The notes under the pieces: generated by a model | The model's input: the letters and a program-made list of their open reading frames with translations, nothing else | Told to the model about the DNA's origin: nothing | Database searches by the model: none | Position numbers and translations under genes: made by a program | In this document: piece after piece, positions 33,901 to 44,500 of the stretch | Layout: every line of letters begins with the position of its first letter | How positions within the stretch are numbered: position 1 is the stretch's first letter | DNA from: Orthonyx spaldingii | Lineage: Eukaryota > Chordata > Aves > Passeriformes > Orthonychidae | Reading direction: 5' to 3' | Length of the DNA: 64,000 nucleotides | Assembly (NCBI GenBank): GCA_013397795.1 | Contig: VZTJ01005701.1 | Coordinates: forward strand, 1-64,000

Positions 33901-36180
33901 ACACTTGCAAGTGTTGCTGCAGCCGAGGGAAGGGAAGTGCTGACGAATTCCCTCGTGCCTGTGGGTTGACTTTTGCCTCTTAAACCACAGCAAAGCCCAG
34001 GGCACAAACCACCAAGAGGAATCCCGGCTTCCTCCCTGATTTATCTGAGAGCCCTGGTTAGGAGTGAGGAGGAAACGCTTCCCCCATCTCAGGGATCTCC
34101 CCTCGGGCTGCAAGGCCGGTTAAACTCAGGGTGACAGGGCCGTGCCCAGGCTGGCCAAGGAGCAGATGGGTCCCAGTGCCTCAGGGCAGAGCCTGTCCCA
34201 CAGGCAGCAGCGCTGGGAGGGAAATGCAGGGCAGAGTTCCAAACCCCAGCGCTGGCTGCGGGGAGGGCAGGGTTCCAAACCCCAGCGTCTCTCGGGGACG
34301 GAACAGCAGCAGGACCAGCACGGACACAGGGCCAGGCTCCTGCTGCACTCACCCAGCCCACAGGATGTGAGCAGCAGCACACCATTCCCTGCTCCAGGGT
34401 CTCACTGAACCCTCAGAGTGGCCTCGTGTTCTACTTCAGCACTGCTGCTGATCTCTAGTAAGTTACTCACACCTTCTGACTCATTTCAGGATGGAGGATT
34501 TGATGGAATTTTAACCCATTAACAAAGATAACATTACTAAATTGAATTGTTCTCTCTTTTCAGCTCACCTCCACCAGTCGTTAACTTTGTCAGCCCCATT
34601 CACAAGAGCTCAAGGACAAGAAGAAAAATCCTTCTCCAGCCAGAAAGAACCTTTGACATAACCTCAGCATTTCCACAGCCAGTTCAGCCTGTCCTGCTCA
34701 GAGATACCAAGTCTGAATTTTCCAAAAATCCTACTATTCCTTGAAAGAATAAACCAGCCTTTTGGGATAGGACTCCAGACCCCCGGGTGTGCTCTGGTCC
34801 CACACGGCAGAGATGTGGATTTTGCCTCCCCCGCTCCTACATTATGAGGAGGGGTTCTTAAGGAAGGAATAACAAAATAGTGGAAAGAAATGCAAAGATC
34901 CTTAACAACCAGACTGGACAAGCCCAGAAGGCTGCAGTAAATCAGCCACAGGCGCTTGCAGCATCACGGGTTGTGCGTTTTCTCATAAAACACTGAAAGA
35001 AGTTTTACTACAAGGTGGGAGCAAATAAAAACCCCAAATCACATCTGGCTGCAGCGTCCTGCTCGCAGAGCCACTCCTCACGTCCCGCTCTTCTCCTCTG
35101 CACAAGAACCTTGTTTTCCGCCTTTTGACTCCGGTTCCTGCACCTGATTTTCCCGAGCAGGCTGCACTCGGTTCTGCTCTGGGACCCCTCCCAGCTGCTC
35201 TCCCACAACCGTCCCACCCCCGGCTCTGTCCCTGTCCCCTCCCGAGGGCCGCGCATGGATGGCCCCAAGGCACGGGGCTCTCCGGAGCCTCGCCCTGCCC
35301 CGGCCCCGCCGGCTCCTGCCCCAGGGTGACGCGAGGAGAGCGGGGTCACCCCGCTGGGCGCCCCAGGACCTACCAGCAGCGGGGACCAGCAGGCCGAGAG
35401 GACGCACATGATGCCCAGCAGCTGGATCAGGGTCTCGGTGGCGATGCGGCCCCACTGGGCGCTGGCGTGCGGCGCGGCGGCCTTGGCGCGGCAGCGGGAC
35501 AGCAGCGCCTCGATGGTGGCCAGGTTGCAGGCGCCGGTGACCACGAGGGACAGCAGCCCCAGCGCGGCGAAGGCGGCGGCGAAGGCGCTGCCGCCGGCCG
35601 TGCTGATGAAGCACCAGGTGCCGGGCCCCTGCAGCGCGTAGCGGCCCAGCCCGGCCAGCGGCAGCAGCGCCAGCGCCACGCCGGCGGCCCAGATGGCGGC
35701 CAGGCCGCGCTCGGTGGCCCGCGGGCTCATGTGGCTCGCGTACCAGTGCGGGGCGCGGATGGCCAGCGCCCGCTCCAGGGCCATGGCGCTGGCGATCAGC
35801 AGCGGGCACAGCCCGAACAGCGTCATGCTGAAGCCGAAGAAGTCGCAGAGGCGGCCCGAGGGGTCCATGGCCGCCCAGGGCCGGCCCGACAGGTACACGG
35901 AGATGACGATGGGGCTGGTGAGCAGCTGGCCCAGCATGTCGGTGAGCGCCAGGGAGCCGATGCACAGCAGGAACGAGCGCTTCCTGCGGCTGCCCTTGGC
36001 GCGGTAGCTGCGGGACACGAGCAGCATGGCCAGGGCATTGCCCACGACGCCCGCCAGCATCATGGTCAGCGGGATGGCCACGGACACGGCGCCGCCGCGC
36101 TCCGCCCGGCCCGTGCCGTTCCCCCGCGGGCCCATCCCGGCCGCGCTGGCGTTGGGCGGCCGCTGCTGCCAGGGGCTCAT
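30702..36180 (-). CDS. PTGER3: Prostaglandin E2 receptor EP3 (two coding exons, 363 residues)
   Basis: Class A GPCR for prostaglandin E2 at the plasma membrane; the family couples mainly to Gi and lowers cAMP. Exon 1 (36180-35374) encodes residues 1-269 and exon 2 (30986-30702) residues 270-363, joined in phase 0. N-glycosylation motifs lie at N10 and N21. Seven membrane segments fall at about 32-57, 69-93, 111-138, 159-179, 197-223, 246-271 and 302-325. The prostanoid signatures are present: ERALAIRAPHWYASHM after TM3 (ER at 136-137 in place of DRY), GTWCFIS in loop 2 with C190 able to bridge C112, and AVRLASLNQILDPW in TM7 with the ligand-binding arginine at 308. The second extracellular loop is shorter than in mammals. 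The tail after FCQ is read straight through from exon 2. Intron 1 is 4.4 kb. ZRANB2 lies upstream on the same strand, as in human. EP3 rather than another EP receptor fits best because of TM1-TM3 and the tail. Confidence 0.95.
31061..31215 (+). mobile_element. CR1 LINE 3'-end fragment in PTGER3 intron 1
   Basis: Diverged sense copy ('gcccagagaggctgtggctg' to 'ggtccctcccaaccccagct'), lying antisense to the host gene, 75 bp from exon 2. Confidence 0.8.
31216..32269. other. PTGER3 intron 1, no further feature seen
   Basis: Intron sequence without recognisable exon, repeat array or RNA gene. The open frames here (up to 171 codons) show no domain. Confidence 0.5.
32270..32812. promoter_or_regulatory. 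AT-rich non-repetitive island in PTGER3 intron 1 (candidate conserved element)
   Basis: About 540 bp with sharply lower GC than both sides and no CR1 or simple repeat. It contains many homeodomain-like words (TTAATTG, ATTTGATTTATT, TAATTT). The contrast with the surrounding GC-rich repeat-laden DNA is what developmental enhancers typically show. No alignment was possible here, so this is inference. Confidence 0.35.
32905..33140 (-). mobile_element. CR1 LINE 3' end, antisense, in PTGER3 intron 1
   Basis: Nearly full 3' block: 'actggtttgggttggaggga' through 'ccagggaacaattccttccc'. Same orientation as the host gene. Confidence 0.92.
33141..35373. other. Remainder of PTGER3 intron 1, no further gene seen
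   Basis: 33450-33830 and 34440-34960 are moderately AT-rich and non-repetitive. From about 35100 the sequence becomes part of the CpG island over exon 1. No alternative exon could be recognised. Confidence 0.5.
35374..36180 (-). CDS. PTGER3: PTGER3 coding exon 1 (residues 1-269)
   Basis: Begins at the ATG 36180-36178 (MSPWQQRPPNAS...), the first methionine that gives a normal-length N-terminus; longer upstream frames lack similarity. It ends at CTGCTG|GTAGGT with the intron starting at 35373. The exon is extremely GC-rich and CpG-rich, so the opposite strand is also open over 445 codons; that frame is a shadow. Confidence 0.95.
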
Positions 36181-36239
36181 CCCGGAGCCGGGCGAGCCCG
36201 CATGGAGCGGGCACGAAGCGAACGCAGAGCCGGCTCCGA

Positions 36240-36340
36240 GCCGGGAACGCCCGCGGAGCCTCGCGCCGCCCTTTATGTGAGGGACGGGCAGGACCCGCCC
36301 CGGGGCCGCGAGGGGCGGGACGGGAGCGACACCGGGCAGG
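36240..36340 (-). promoter_or_regulatory. PTGER3: Candidate PTGER3 core promoter
   Basis: On the minus strand a TATA-like CACATAAAGG lies at 36279-36270, about 95 bp before the start codon, with GC boxes just upstream ('gggcgggtcctgccc' type and 'gaggggcgggac' on the other strand). A start site near 36245 would give a 5' UTR of about 65 nt. The whole lies in the CpG island over exon 1. Confidence 0.45.
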
Positions 36341-36381
36341 GCCTGAGGGGACGGAGCGGGGACGGGAACGGAGCCCCGGGA

Positions 36382-36765
36382 GCGGCTGAGGGAGCTGGAA
36401 AGGGGCTCAGCCTGGAGAAAAGGAGGCTCAGGGGGCCCTTGTGGCTCTGCACAACTCCCTGACAGGAGGGGGCTCAGGGGGGGTCGGGCTCTGCTCCCAG
36501 GGCACAGGGACAGGAGGAGAGGGAACAGCTTCAGGCTGTGCCAGGGAGGCTCAGGTTGGATCTCAGGGCAAGGTTCTTCCCCAGAGGGTGCTGGGCACTG
36601 CCCAGGCTCCCCAGGGAATGGTCCCGGCCCCAGAGCTCCAGGAGCGTTTGGACACCGCTCCAGGGATTTACAGGGGGATTGCTGGGGGGTCTGTGCAGGG
36701 ACAGGGGTTGGATTAGTGATCCCAATGGGTCCCTTCCAGCCCAAGATATTCCATGTTTCTGTGAA
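36382..36765 (+). mobile_element. CR1 LINE 3' end filling the PTGER3-ZRANB2 interval
   Basis: A long sense copy: starts near 'ggctgagggagctggaaagg', passes 'ttcttccccagagggtgctg' and ends 'gatattccatgtttctgtg'. It begins about 200 bp upstream of the PTGER3 start codon. Its 5' part matches the copies at 45347-45795 and 62975-63405; its 3' half matches those at 47860-48085 and 56460-56715. Confidence 0.92.
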
Positions 36766-36944
36766 AACACCTTGAAGCTTTGTAAAAGCTCATTTGCTGT
36801 TGAAATTAAAAACTATTTTCAGTACTTAAAGAATTGCAACAATGCAAACACGTGGGATCCATGGGCCAGGTGAGCTCACACTCGGGGTCGGGGTTGGCGC
36901 AGGTGACAGGGAAGTTTGAGTGTCCCCAAGACAAACCACTCGAG

Positions 36945-38457
36945 CACAGTTGACTCACAGGTTTTATTTACACTCGTCTACAGCATCATTTTGCCTTACA
37001 CGTTCTCTAAGCCCAATGAACCATCCTCCTCCTGTGCCTGTGGCCTATCAGTTGCTAAATTTAAAACCTCTCATCTGTTAAGTACAGCAACAATTGGAAT
37101 ACAAAGCACAAGAAAACCCAAGGCTAACAACAGAGCGTCTACTTGATCTGGTTTTACAGTTTAGTTGGACGTTGAAGTCAGAGGCACAGTTACAGACTAA
37201 CCTGCTCTTGTGCAACCTACACACATTTAGCATGGAAATTAGAGAAAAGAAAGCATTAAAGAAGAAACTGCACTTTTTCTGCAAAGAGATTTATCAAAAT
37301 ACCTCTACACCAAAAACATTTCGCTTCTAGACCAGTCCATAAGACGTGGCTCAAAAAAAAAAGAAAAAAAGAGAAAAAAAAGCAGAATTGAGTTTTTCGA
37401 TTTTGCTCCGTTTGTTTCTGTGCAGTTTATCAAAACAAGCAGCAAATCTGGCAGTTTTATTATTGAAATAAATTCAGGTATATTGCTCTTTGCTTGCTTA
37501 AAAAGAATTTTCCTTACCATACTTACCTTGTGATGGCACTGAAGAAACTTAAACCTTTAACCAAACGGAGCTCAAGAGAGGCCACGTTTTATACTCAAAT
37601 GGATTCCATAAAGCATTTTAAGCCATAAATTATGTTGAAGGGAAAAAGAATGATCGATGAAGAACACATTGAAGATGCTAGAACTTTCTACACAATTTAT
37701 TCGTTCTCATTTTTAAAGAAAAATAAAATTAAGATACCTTGAAAATTTTAGTCAGCCCCAAAGGAAATTTTACAGGCGGCCTGCGGAAGCTTCCCTTGAT
37801 TCCAAGAAGCCAGTTCCATACTCCTCCAGCTCAAGAGCAGATCCCAAATGATCCGTTTGTAAGGAGCGATCCCGGAGTCCGGGCTCTGGAAACCACCACA
37901 GCCACAGCACTGTGCTGGCTGCAAACGTCCTCATTGCCAGGAATGGAGGCTAATTCCCTCGGGAATCATGATGGACTGGGGGGTTTGAGCTGCTATGGAG
38001 GGGAGCCCATCTGCTCTGGTACTGCTACATGGCAAAATAAAAACTGCTCAGCCCAAGGCCTCACTGCTGGCACTGCTGCCCCTGCTGTGGTCCCGCAGGA
38101 GCTCCGTCCTGCTCTGGAAAACTCGGCTTCCTCCTCACACAAAGAGCTGTGCCAGGACATTCCCAACCTGCCCCTCCAGCTCAGGGAGCCAGGAATGGAG
38201 GAACTGATCTCGAAAAATAACAAATCCCCCCAACACCACAGAACTTCCCCCTGTGCCAGGGAGTTTATGGCTTAAAATGCTACTGCGTGTTTGGGTGATG
38301 GATGGACAAAGCTGCAGTTTGCCAGAAAGCCAGGACAGACATGCACCTCTACTAGCAGATTGAGCACTTCTGACCAAGTAAGACACCAACTTCTTAAAAA
38401 TGTCTCATGCACTGACTGGAATTTTGGTGGGTTTTTGTAAATGTGAGCTTTTAGACA
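36945..38457 (-). other. ZRANB2: ZRANB2 3' untranslated region (probable)
   Basis: About 1.5 kb of AT-rich, CR1-free DNA follows the ZRANB2 stop codon and ends just beyond a minus-strand AATAAA at 36968-36963. Downstream of that hexamer the minus strand is GT-rich ('gtgctcgagtggtttgtctt'), as cleavage regions are. A second hexamer near 37460 could give a shorter form. Confidence 0.55.
36963..36968 (-). promoter_or_regulatory. ZRANB2: Probable ZRANB2 poly(A) signal AATAAA
   Basis: Plus-strand TTTATT, followed on the minus strand by a GT-rich stretch about 20-45 nt further. It is the last good hexamer before the CR1-filled interval. Confidence 0.55.
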
Positions 38458-38521
38458 TTATTTCTTTTTAGAACTCGTACGGGAACCAGAATGGGAGGAT
38501 CCGGAGGAAGATCTGCGGCGT
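38458..38521 (-). CDS. ZRANB2: ZRANB2 exon 10, coding part, with stop codon
   Basis: TATCTTGCAG|ACGCCGCAG to the TAA at 38460-38458; encodes RRRSSSGSSHSGSRTSSKKK, the end of the longer family isoform. Confidence 0.93.
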
Positions 38522-41500
38522 CTGCAAGATACAAATGGAGAAAGCATGCACAGAAATGAGCTCAGGTTCATCCTGGCACCCACCTCGAGCAGCATCCTAC
38601 CATAGCTGGAAGCCAAGTATATCTCATGGGGGCCTTACAACAACATACCAGTAACTTTAAGCCACTAATTTAATACTAAAAATCTAAGTTTTAATACTGA
38701 ATAGAGAGAATACAATTTCTGTTTCAATGCAGTATTTACTTAGAAAAATAATTCAATAATGAACACATTAACACTGTCACACACTGAAAGAAGGGTGAGC
38801 CAGGTCTTTCTACTGTACATGCTCCTACCAGGAGGAATTTCATTGGAGGGGGGGGGGGAAGTATTAAAAAAAATAAAAAGCAATTACAGAGGGGTTAACA
38901 GAAAGTAAGAGTAGGGCAAGTGAGGAAACTACTTTTACTATGAGAGTAACTGCTCAGATTCAATTGTTTCCCAGTGAATCTCAGTCCTTGGATAACTACA
39001 ATAAACCAGCACACATTTCAATACAGCCATTCTTATTCTACATAAACCCAAACCTTTCGGGTGACCGTGATCTCGAGCGCCTTTTTTTGCGATCACCAGA
39101 GGAAGAGGATCTAGAGCGGCTCCGCTTCTTGCCTCTCTCGGGGGAAGACGAGGAGCGAGAGCTGGAGTAAGATCTTTTCCTTGGGGTGGAAGACCCCCTG
39201 TAGGACCTGGAGCTGGATCTTTATTGATTGAGAAATAAACCAGATTTAATTCTGGGATCATGGAGAAGCACAAAGACAGAACAAGCAGAGACAGTTTTCA
39301 TGAACATTCACTACTCTGTTTACTCCAGGGGTGTGCAAAACACCAGGGGCTTCCATACTTACTCTGCCAAGAACACTGCTACTGCCAGGGCAGCTTTCTT
39401 AAGAAATGGTGCTAAGTAGTGTTTCCTGATAAATGGACCACCAGTGTTTGGAAAGCTCGTCCCAGCGTTCAACAAAATTAGCCATTTTGGCAAAAAAGCA
39501 CTGGGAGACAGCTGGGAAGTTGCCTCTGTAAGGACCTTCCTCAGGAGTTAAATTCACACATTAGAGTAACTTGGAAACCAGAGATCTACAGCTGATTTAC
39601 CATGGTTCACTTTATCTTAATGGACATTCCACACTGGGTGTGCATCCAACCAAACTGTAACAAATCCAGCTGTTATATTTACAAATCTCAAACTAAACTT
39701 GTGAAGAGAGTAAAACCTTCCTCAACCAAAATACTGCAAAAAGCCTCTTAGAATAGAGTCAGAATACTTAAAAACATCTATTGGAATACAGTGTCCCTCT
39801 GGTGGGGCACAGGGACACCTTTCCTCTTCCCAAAAGCACGGATTCCATCCCGTGCTGACCCTCACGGGATAATCCCCAGCACGTCCCTGCCCCCAAAAGG
39901 GTGGTGGCACCATTCGTGATCGTCCTTCCCAACCCAAGCTTCCTTATCTAGAATTTTGGGATTCTCTGTGTGCATGGGGCAGGGACAGCTCTTCTTTCCA
40001 TCACAGAGGGAACATTCTGCCAATGGAATGCCTGTGCAAGGACACCTCAAACGTGCTTTAGCTCCCGTGCCCCGCCCAGCTCAGTGATGCTCTACACAGA
40101 TCACTCTGACTGCTCTCAGCCCCTCCCAGCATTTGCTACCAACATTTTCCTCTGATCCCCCAGGTCTGTACAGGACCAGCTGCATCGCCTCATGAAGTTG
40201 CAGAATTATCACTGAACACAAAACCAGAAGTGCTGTGGCATTTCTAATGTTCCTCCAGCTCAAGCAGCCCAAGTGGAAACAGGAAAGCACCCAAATGCCT
40301 GCAGCAGGGAACCATGCACTCAAATCCTTCTTCCTCCACTGCAGCTCGGCGGCGTCCGCTCGCCCGGCTTAGGCCAGACTTAACCTCTGGCACCAAAACC
40401 TCTGCTCCTCAATGAACACATCTGTGGTGGCAACACCTGGTGCAGAGGCCCAGCAACTCTGACTTCCAAGACAAAAAGCAGTTAATGTTTGTCTGAGCAG
40501 CACAGCTTTACGGTGGCATCAAAGCAGTTGGAGCCTCTGCCCTCCTGTGTGAGCAGGGGCAGGGTGGTACCTCATTCACCTGGATTTGGACCCACGGGAC
40601 CGGGACTGCTCCCTGGAGCTGGAGCGGGATCTTGATCTGGAACTGGAAGAACTCCTGGAATGGGACCTGCAACAACATGGGAGATCTTTTTCCAGTGTCT
40701 GACTTGCATCGAGCAGTTACTGCTCCTGAGAGCAGCAGACACGAGGCAGCAACACAGTCTGAGTCCCGAAAATCCAATCCCCTCCTGCCCCCAGCATCAC
40801 CACAGCACATCTTAAACCAGACACTTTAACACAGCAAGATCTTGCATTAAAAGATTATCAAGTCAGCTTTGGATTATGGTTCCTAAAACAAAGCACAACA
40901 ATTAAACAGGATTGCAGTTATCTGGCAAAAAGAAGTAACTTCCTATCTATTCATTATTTCATGAAATCAATGCCTTAATTTGTGCCTTAACTGGAAACCC
41001 ATCAGTCTCCTTGAAAGGCAGAGCAGATGAGAGCATTGGGACTGGCCTGCTCAATTTGCCCCCAGCCAGTTCTCACAAACACTTTGTAATCAGCTTCAAA
41101 TTTTCATAAAGCTTTTCCCCTTCATTAAAAATGAAGTGGTTATTTTGGGGCTAAAATACAGCCAATATCCAATACAACTGGTAACTGGCCAAAATTATTT
41201 CCCAGTTTTTCACTGATGGGTTTTCTCTGAAGCACAAAGCACAAGAGAAATTTAACAATGGCAGCAGGCTCCAGCAACCACTGTAAACAAAAGCATTGCA
41301 GACAAATTCTAATAATATTTTCAGGTAAAATACATTCTACTTGCTGTCAGCCTCTCAGTTTATACTGTTACCATGACTTTCTCATTTTACTGGGCAGAAC
41401 ACAGCAGTGTGAACATTTCTTAGCTAGGAAATATATTTGAACCTTTTGAAAACCCACAAAAAGCATCCACAGATGGCAACTGATATTTCCAATTATCTGT

Positions 41501-44500
41501 AGCTAGAAGCAAAAAGTTCAAGAGGAAGTTGAAATCTCAGTTACAACAAATTACTTTCTACTTGATTGTTAATATTTGTGAATTAATGACCAAAGTTATG
41601 GGCAGCAGAGTGGGAAGGAGGGGAGGTTGAGGAACAGAAGAGGCAGCAGGAGCAAAATCCACCAGTGATGGGGAGAAGCCAAACCAGAGACTGGGGCTGA
41701 CCCCTGGTTACCACGAGGGGCTGCAGAATTTGGGCAGTGACAGCACTGAGAGCACAGAGGGACAATGATGAAGCTGGGAAGATTAGAAGAAACTTGAACT
41801 TTGCATATATGAATTTAATAAATGACCCTGGGAGCTTATTCTGGTTAATCAGGATCCTCTTTGCATGAGCTGTAAGGCAGCTCAAAAGCTGCAATATTAA
41901 TGACATCACCCCATCTCAAAGCATTGACTGAATTGTCCATTTATTACTGAATTTAAATAGTAATGAGAGAGCTTAAGTTTCACCCAGCAGACCTTTGTGT
42001 GGTCCCACATAAACCTTCAGTGCTTTTAGAGAATTTCTGACTGGTTTGGGTTGGGAGGGACCTCAAAGCTCATCTCATTTCACGTTCCATGGGCAAGGAC
42101 ACCTTTCACCAGACCAGGTTCCTTCAAACCCCGTCCAGCCTGGCCTTGGACACTGCCAGGGATGGGGAGGTTCTGACAGCACTGCCGCTGCACTTAAAGC
42201 TCTGTCACTCGCCATTAAACCCAGTTCAAGTTTCTTGTCGTTATTCCCAGGATATTCCCACTGTGTCCCTTCCCTGAATCTGCCTGAGCTCATGGTCACT
42301 GCCTCTTCTGCTGCCTTCTCCCGCTCCAGCAGTGCCCCCCTCTGTTCAGCAACTGAACCACACGTGGCCAACAAGCCTGCAAACCTGAAAATAAGCTACA
42401 TTATTCAATTTATGTGAAGGATTTCATCAAACATCAACTTAAATTCACTAAAACAAGCCACAGGACCCACGGCTCAGGTGGAGCGCCACCACCTCTGTAA
42501 AGGGAAAGTTATTCACATCAGCAACCACAACTGTAAGGCAATCAAGAGCAAGGGAAATAAGAAGTCAGATACTGACATTTTGCCTGGCGTTACCCTGGAC
42601 CTGTACCCGTTTACCTGGACCTAGACCTTGAGCTCGAGTGAGAGGAGGAGCGCGAGGACGAGCGCGAGTGGGAGGAGCGGGACTTGGAGCGGCTGCGCCT
42701 CGGCGGCTTCTTCTTCTTGTTGGAGTCCTCCTCCTCACTGGCATCCAGGTTGTACTTGGACAGGTCAGCATCGTCTTCATCCTCATCCTGCCAAGGGCAC
42801 AACACAACACGCTCAGGCAGCGGTTTTAGTTTCCCTTCAGTTTTTACTTATTCTGTCGTTTACCTCGTGCTCTTTTCCAGCCCTTGAAAATTGAACGGAG
42901 CTTAATGAGACCCCACAATTTTAAGGAGTAGAGAGTGACTGACAATTGGTGTTTCAACCCAAAGTAATAAAACCCTTGCAATCCCCCACCTCTGTTATTT
43001 AATGAACTTAGTGAGCACACAGACACATTTTTACCACTTACTTTAAATGAATTTTCACCCCAGAATCTCTGACCAAAGCCCAACTCTGCAGAGACAGATC
43101 TCATATGCAAAGTTTGGTGACTGCTGTGTAAAACACGACCATCTGCACATGTCTCTGCAGGGCAGCTGTCCAAAGATGTGGAAAATCCAATAGGTGATGC
43201 TCACATAGTTCAGAAAAGATGAAAAAACCGCTCAGAATATTTTATTTCATTTTATGAAAAATAAATCTGATGTGGTTTTAAAAGCCTAAGAAGAAAACTC
43301 AAGAGCACTCACTGTACATGGTAACCACACATCCAGGTTCCAAATAAAGATCTTGGAGTTTTCGGTTCTGATCTCAGATAAGCTTCTAATTTATGACTGA
43401 AGAAACTGCCCATTTTTGAGTGCAGGTATTTAGAACAAAGCAGAGCTTGTGCACAACTTCTCCAGCAGCTTTGGGCACCGTTATTGCCAGAGCTCTGCTC
43501 TAAAGGCAGCTGAGAACACAGAGCAGCCCTTCCCCTGCTGCTGAGCAGCACTGAAATCATGACTAAAAACTGCTTCAAAACAACAAACCATCCTACCTCA
43601 TCCAATTTATACTTGGAGAGATCTTCATCCTCATCCTCCTCATCCTCCCCCTCAGACTCCTTATCTTCCACTTCCTTCAGGATAGACGCGGGACCCACTG
43701 GCTTCCCGCGGTACTTTTTCTTTTTGCGCCCAAACTGAGGAATTTTATGCCAGGATTAGAACAGGATTTAATCAAAAACAATCACCAACTGCACTTTTTG
43801 ATAACACTTCTGTAAGAAAATAAATAATCATCATTTTAAAATAAGATCTTGCTCCAAGGGAAAGGGGAGCATCACGGAACATCAATTAGCAACAAGAAAC
43901 TTTCAAAGAGATGCTCCTCTTGGGGACAATGAGATTCCACAGAGAAGATGAATGGGAATCTGAGCTTTCTGTATTTCAGTTTTATGGGATATCCCTACAA
44001 AACACAACAAGAGTCTCTCCATAGCAACCCCTCCCCTCCCTTACCTCATCGTACTCCCCGTCGGACTCCTCCCGCTCTATGTATTCCACGTTCTCCCGCT
44101 CATTGAATCCTCCTCCATAGCCTTGGGAAAAGGGCAAAACAACACAGTCTGCAGCTGCACCAAATTCTGCTGCTTGCAGCACATCAACTTCTCCAGGGGC
44201 TCTGGCAACCCTCACAGAATTATAAATCTGCCACAAGGACGTAACAGGATCTCAGGAGGAACGTGAATTGTTCCCACACACGTTGATTAAATGCAGCTCC
44301 TCAAAAACCAAATTAAAAAAATGGATTTATCAACTTAATTAATTATTAAGCACTTCAGTAAATTAAATAATAAATACATGGATACGTTACTTGCGGTTAT
44401 AGTAACTATATGATATACAATTATATTCTTTAATATTCTTTACTATTTTCGCAATATTCACTATTAAAACATTGTTTTTCCTTTTGAATAATGAGCTCTG

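Noticed and set aside
30987..35373. Additional alternative PTGER3 exons in intron 1
   Set aside because: No frame resembled known EP3 tail variants, and alternative tails lie downstream of exon 2 in mammals, not in intron 1.
35125..36462. 445-codon plus-strand frame opposite PTGER3 exon 1
   Set aside because: It is the antisense shadow of a very GC-rich coding exon, where stop codons are scarce; the peptide has no domain and the minus frame is an unmistakable EP3 receptor.
39219..40579. Expected miR-186 hairpin in ZRANB2 intron 8
   Set aside because: The known mammalian mature sequence or its complement is not visible in this intron; the microRNA may be absent from birds or located elsewhere.
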